This document shows, one piece after another, positions 6,473 through 6,991 of a stretch of 6,991 nt of DNA. The notes beneath the pieces are model-generated. The model had not been told where the DNA came from and ran no database searches. It saw only the letters and a list, made by a program, of their open reading frames with translations. The stretch spans positions 1 through 6,991 of the forward strand of contig JABFVJ010000433.1 in NCBI GenBank assembly GCA_013362835.1. The letters run 5' to 3'. How positions within the stretch are numbered: the first letter of the stretch is position 1; the number at the start of each line of letters is the position of its first letter. This stretch comes from Nonomuraea sp. Lineage in GTDB: Bacteria; Actinomycetota; Actinomycetes; Streptosporangiales; Streptosporangiaceae. A program made the position numbers and the translations under genes.

Positions 6473-6504
6473 GCAGCCTTTCGGGAAAAACTACACCGTC
6501 AGGA

Positions 6505-6991
6505 CTACGGCTGCAGGTGGCCGTCGGCCAGCCCGTCGAGACCGAGCCTGATCAGGGTCCTGCCGAGGGTCGAGGTCTCGCGCAGCGCGTCCTCCAGGAC
6601 GGCCAGCTGCCTGAACGCCTCCCCATAAGCCTGCTGCTCCTTCAGTGACAGCCGCGGCAGGCGGGTGCGGCGTACGTCGAACCTGCTGGAGCCGGTCGTC
6701 ACCCGGCCGCCCGCGGCACGCAGGTGACCGGCCAGGAAGTCGGGATCGAGCCTGCGGACGTCGACCCGGTAGAGGGTCAGATGAGGGCCGAGCACCGCGC
6801 CGCCGTCGGCCATCACCCGCACGCCGGAGTAGGAGGCCACCACGTCGCCCGGACGGATCGGGATCAGGCCGGGCTGCATGGTGGTCAGCCCGGAGGGCGC
6901 GCTGCCGCTCAGCACGTCGTCGGCCGTGAGCACCGCCACGTCGCCGCCGTCGGCCGCCATCTTGGGCGGCGCCTGCGACGTGGACACCAGG
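6505..6991 (-). CDS. C-terminal part of an N-6 DNA methylase-like protein with a specificity-subunit-like tail (5' end outside window)
   Basis: Only the last 162 codons are visible; the frame is open to the window edge and ends with TAG at 6507-6505. The fragment resembles the target-recognition end of HsdS, and of actinobacterial N-6 DNA methylases that carry such a tail. It has a PIRPGDVV stretch followed by a short beta-rich part, RRLDPDFLAGHLRA (like the 'ldp.fl..fl' segment of specificity subunits), the RLPRLSLKEQQAYGEAF segment that matches the P-L-L-x-EQ-x-x-I/Y element before the coiled helix, and a final predicted helix ending in LADGHLQP. A catalytic NPPF/NPPY motif would lie upstream and cannot be seen, so methylase activity is inferred. 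The GTG at 6987 could be read as a start but has no visible Shine-Dalgarno and the frame continues beyond it. Alternatives are a true HsdS subunit or an unrelated protein that only shares this fold. Confidence 0.65.
   Translation of the reverse strand, partial: LVSTSQAPPKMAADGGDVAVLTADDVLSGSAPSGLTTMQPGLIPIRPGDVVASYSGVRVMADGGAVLGPHLTLYRVDVRRLDPDFLAGHLRAAGGRVTTGSSRFDVRRTRLPRLSLKEQQAYGEAFRQLAVLEDALRETSTLGRTLIRLGLDGLADGHLQP

Noticed and set aside
6461..6504. Separate promoter for the kinase in the 44-base gap after the methylase gene
   Set aside because: A TAGTTT could pass as a -10 box, but no TTGAC-like -35 box lies at a suitable distance.

Overview
The window looks like chromosomal DNA from a high-GC actinomycete, probably Streptomyces-like or Streptosporangiaceae-like. 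The grounds are very GC-rich codons, with third positions almost always G or C, and gene families typical of that group. All seven genes I can support lie on the minus strand, so the window reads right to left. No tRNA, rRNA, CRISPR array or insertion sequence was seen.

Right end (6991 to 5570): the C-terminal part of a DNA-methyltransferase-like protein whose tail resembles a type I specificity subunit. It is followed 44 bases later by a small, soluble, complete Hanks-type Ser/Thr protein kinase (296 aa) with a strong ribosome binding site. The pair may be co-transcribed. Their shared role is unknown.

Control region (5569 to 5393): a compact sugar-operon promoter. It holds a TTGACA -35 box, a weak -10 box, and a perfect 18-bp palindrome (TGAGAGAGCGCTCTCTCA) over the predicted start of transcription. 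A second, degenerate copy lies 79 bp upstream, and a separate inverted repeat (GATAAC-N7-GTTATC) abuts it. The palindromes have the GAGCGCTC core usual for LacI-family operators, including that of CebR.

Left two thirds (5392 to 1): an operon that matches the cellobiose/cello-oligosaccharide uptake locus of Streptomyces (cebEFG-bglC). The genes are a lipoprotein sugar-binding protein, two inner-membrane permeases, a cytoplasmic GH1 beta-glucosidase and, last, a LacI-family regulator cut by the window edge. The first four genes are joined by three successive 4-base ATGA stop/start overlaps. No ATPase gene is present, so the transporter presumably borrows a shared ATPase of the MsiK type. The inferred logic is that the sugar is captured outside, imported intact and hydrolysed inside to glucose, and the operon is relieved from LacI repression when sugar is present.

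This is mostly a well-understood type of locus. The points deserving a second look are the two-operator promoter with its extra inverted repeat, a sharp low-GC island with atypical codons inside the beta-glucosidase gene, the regulator placed last in the operon without a clear ribosome binding site, and the methylase-kinase pair.
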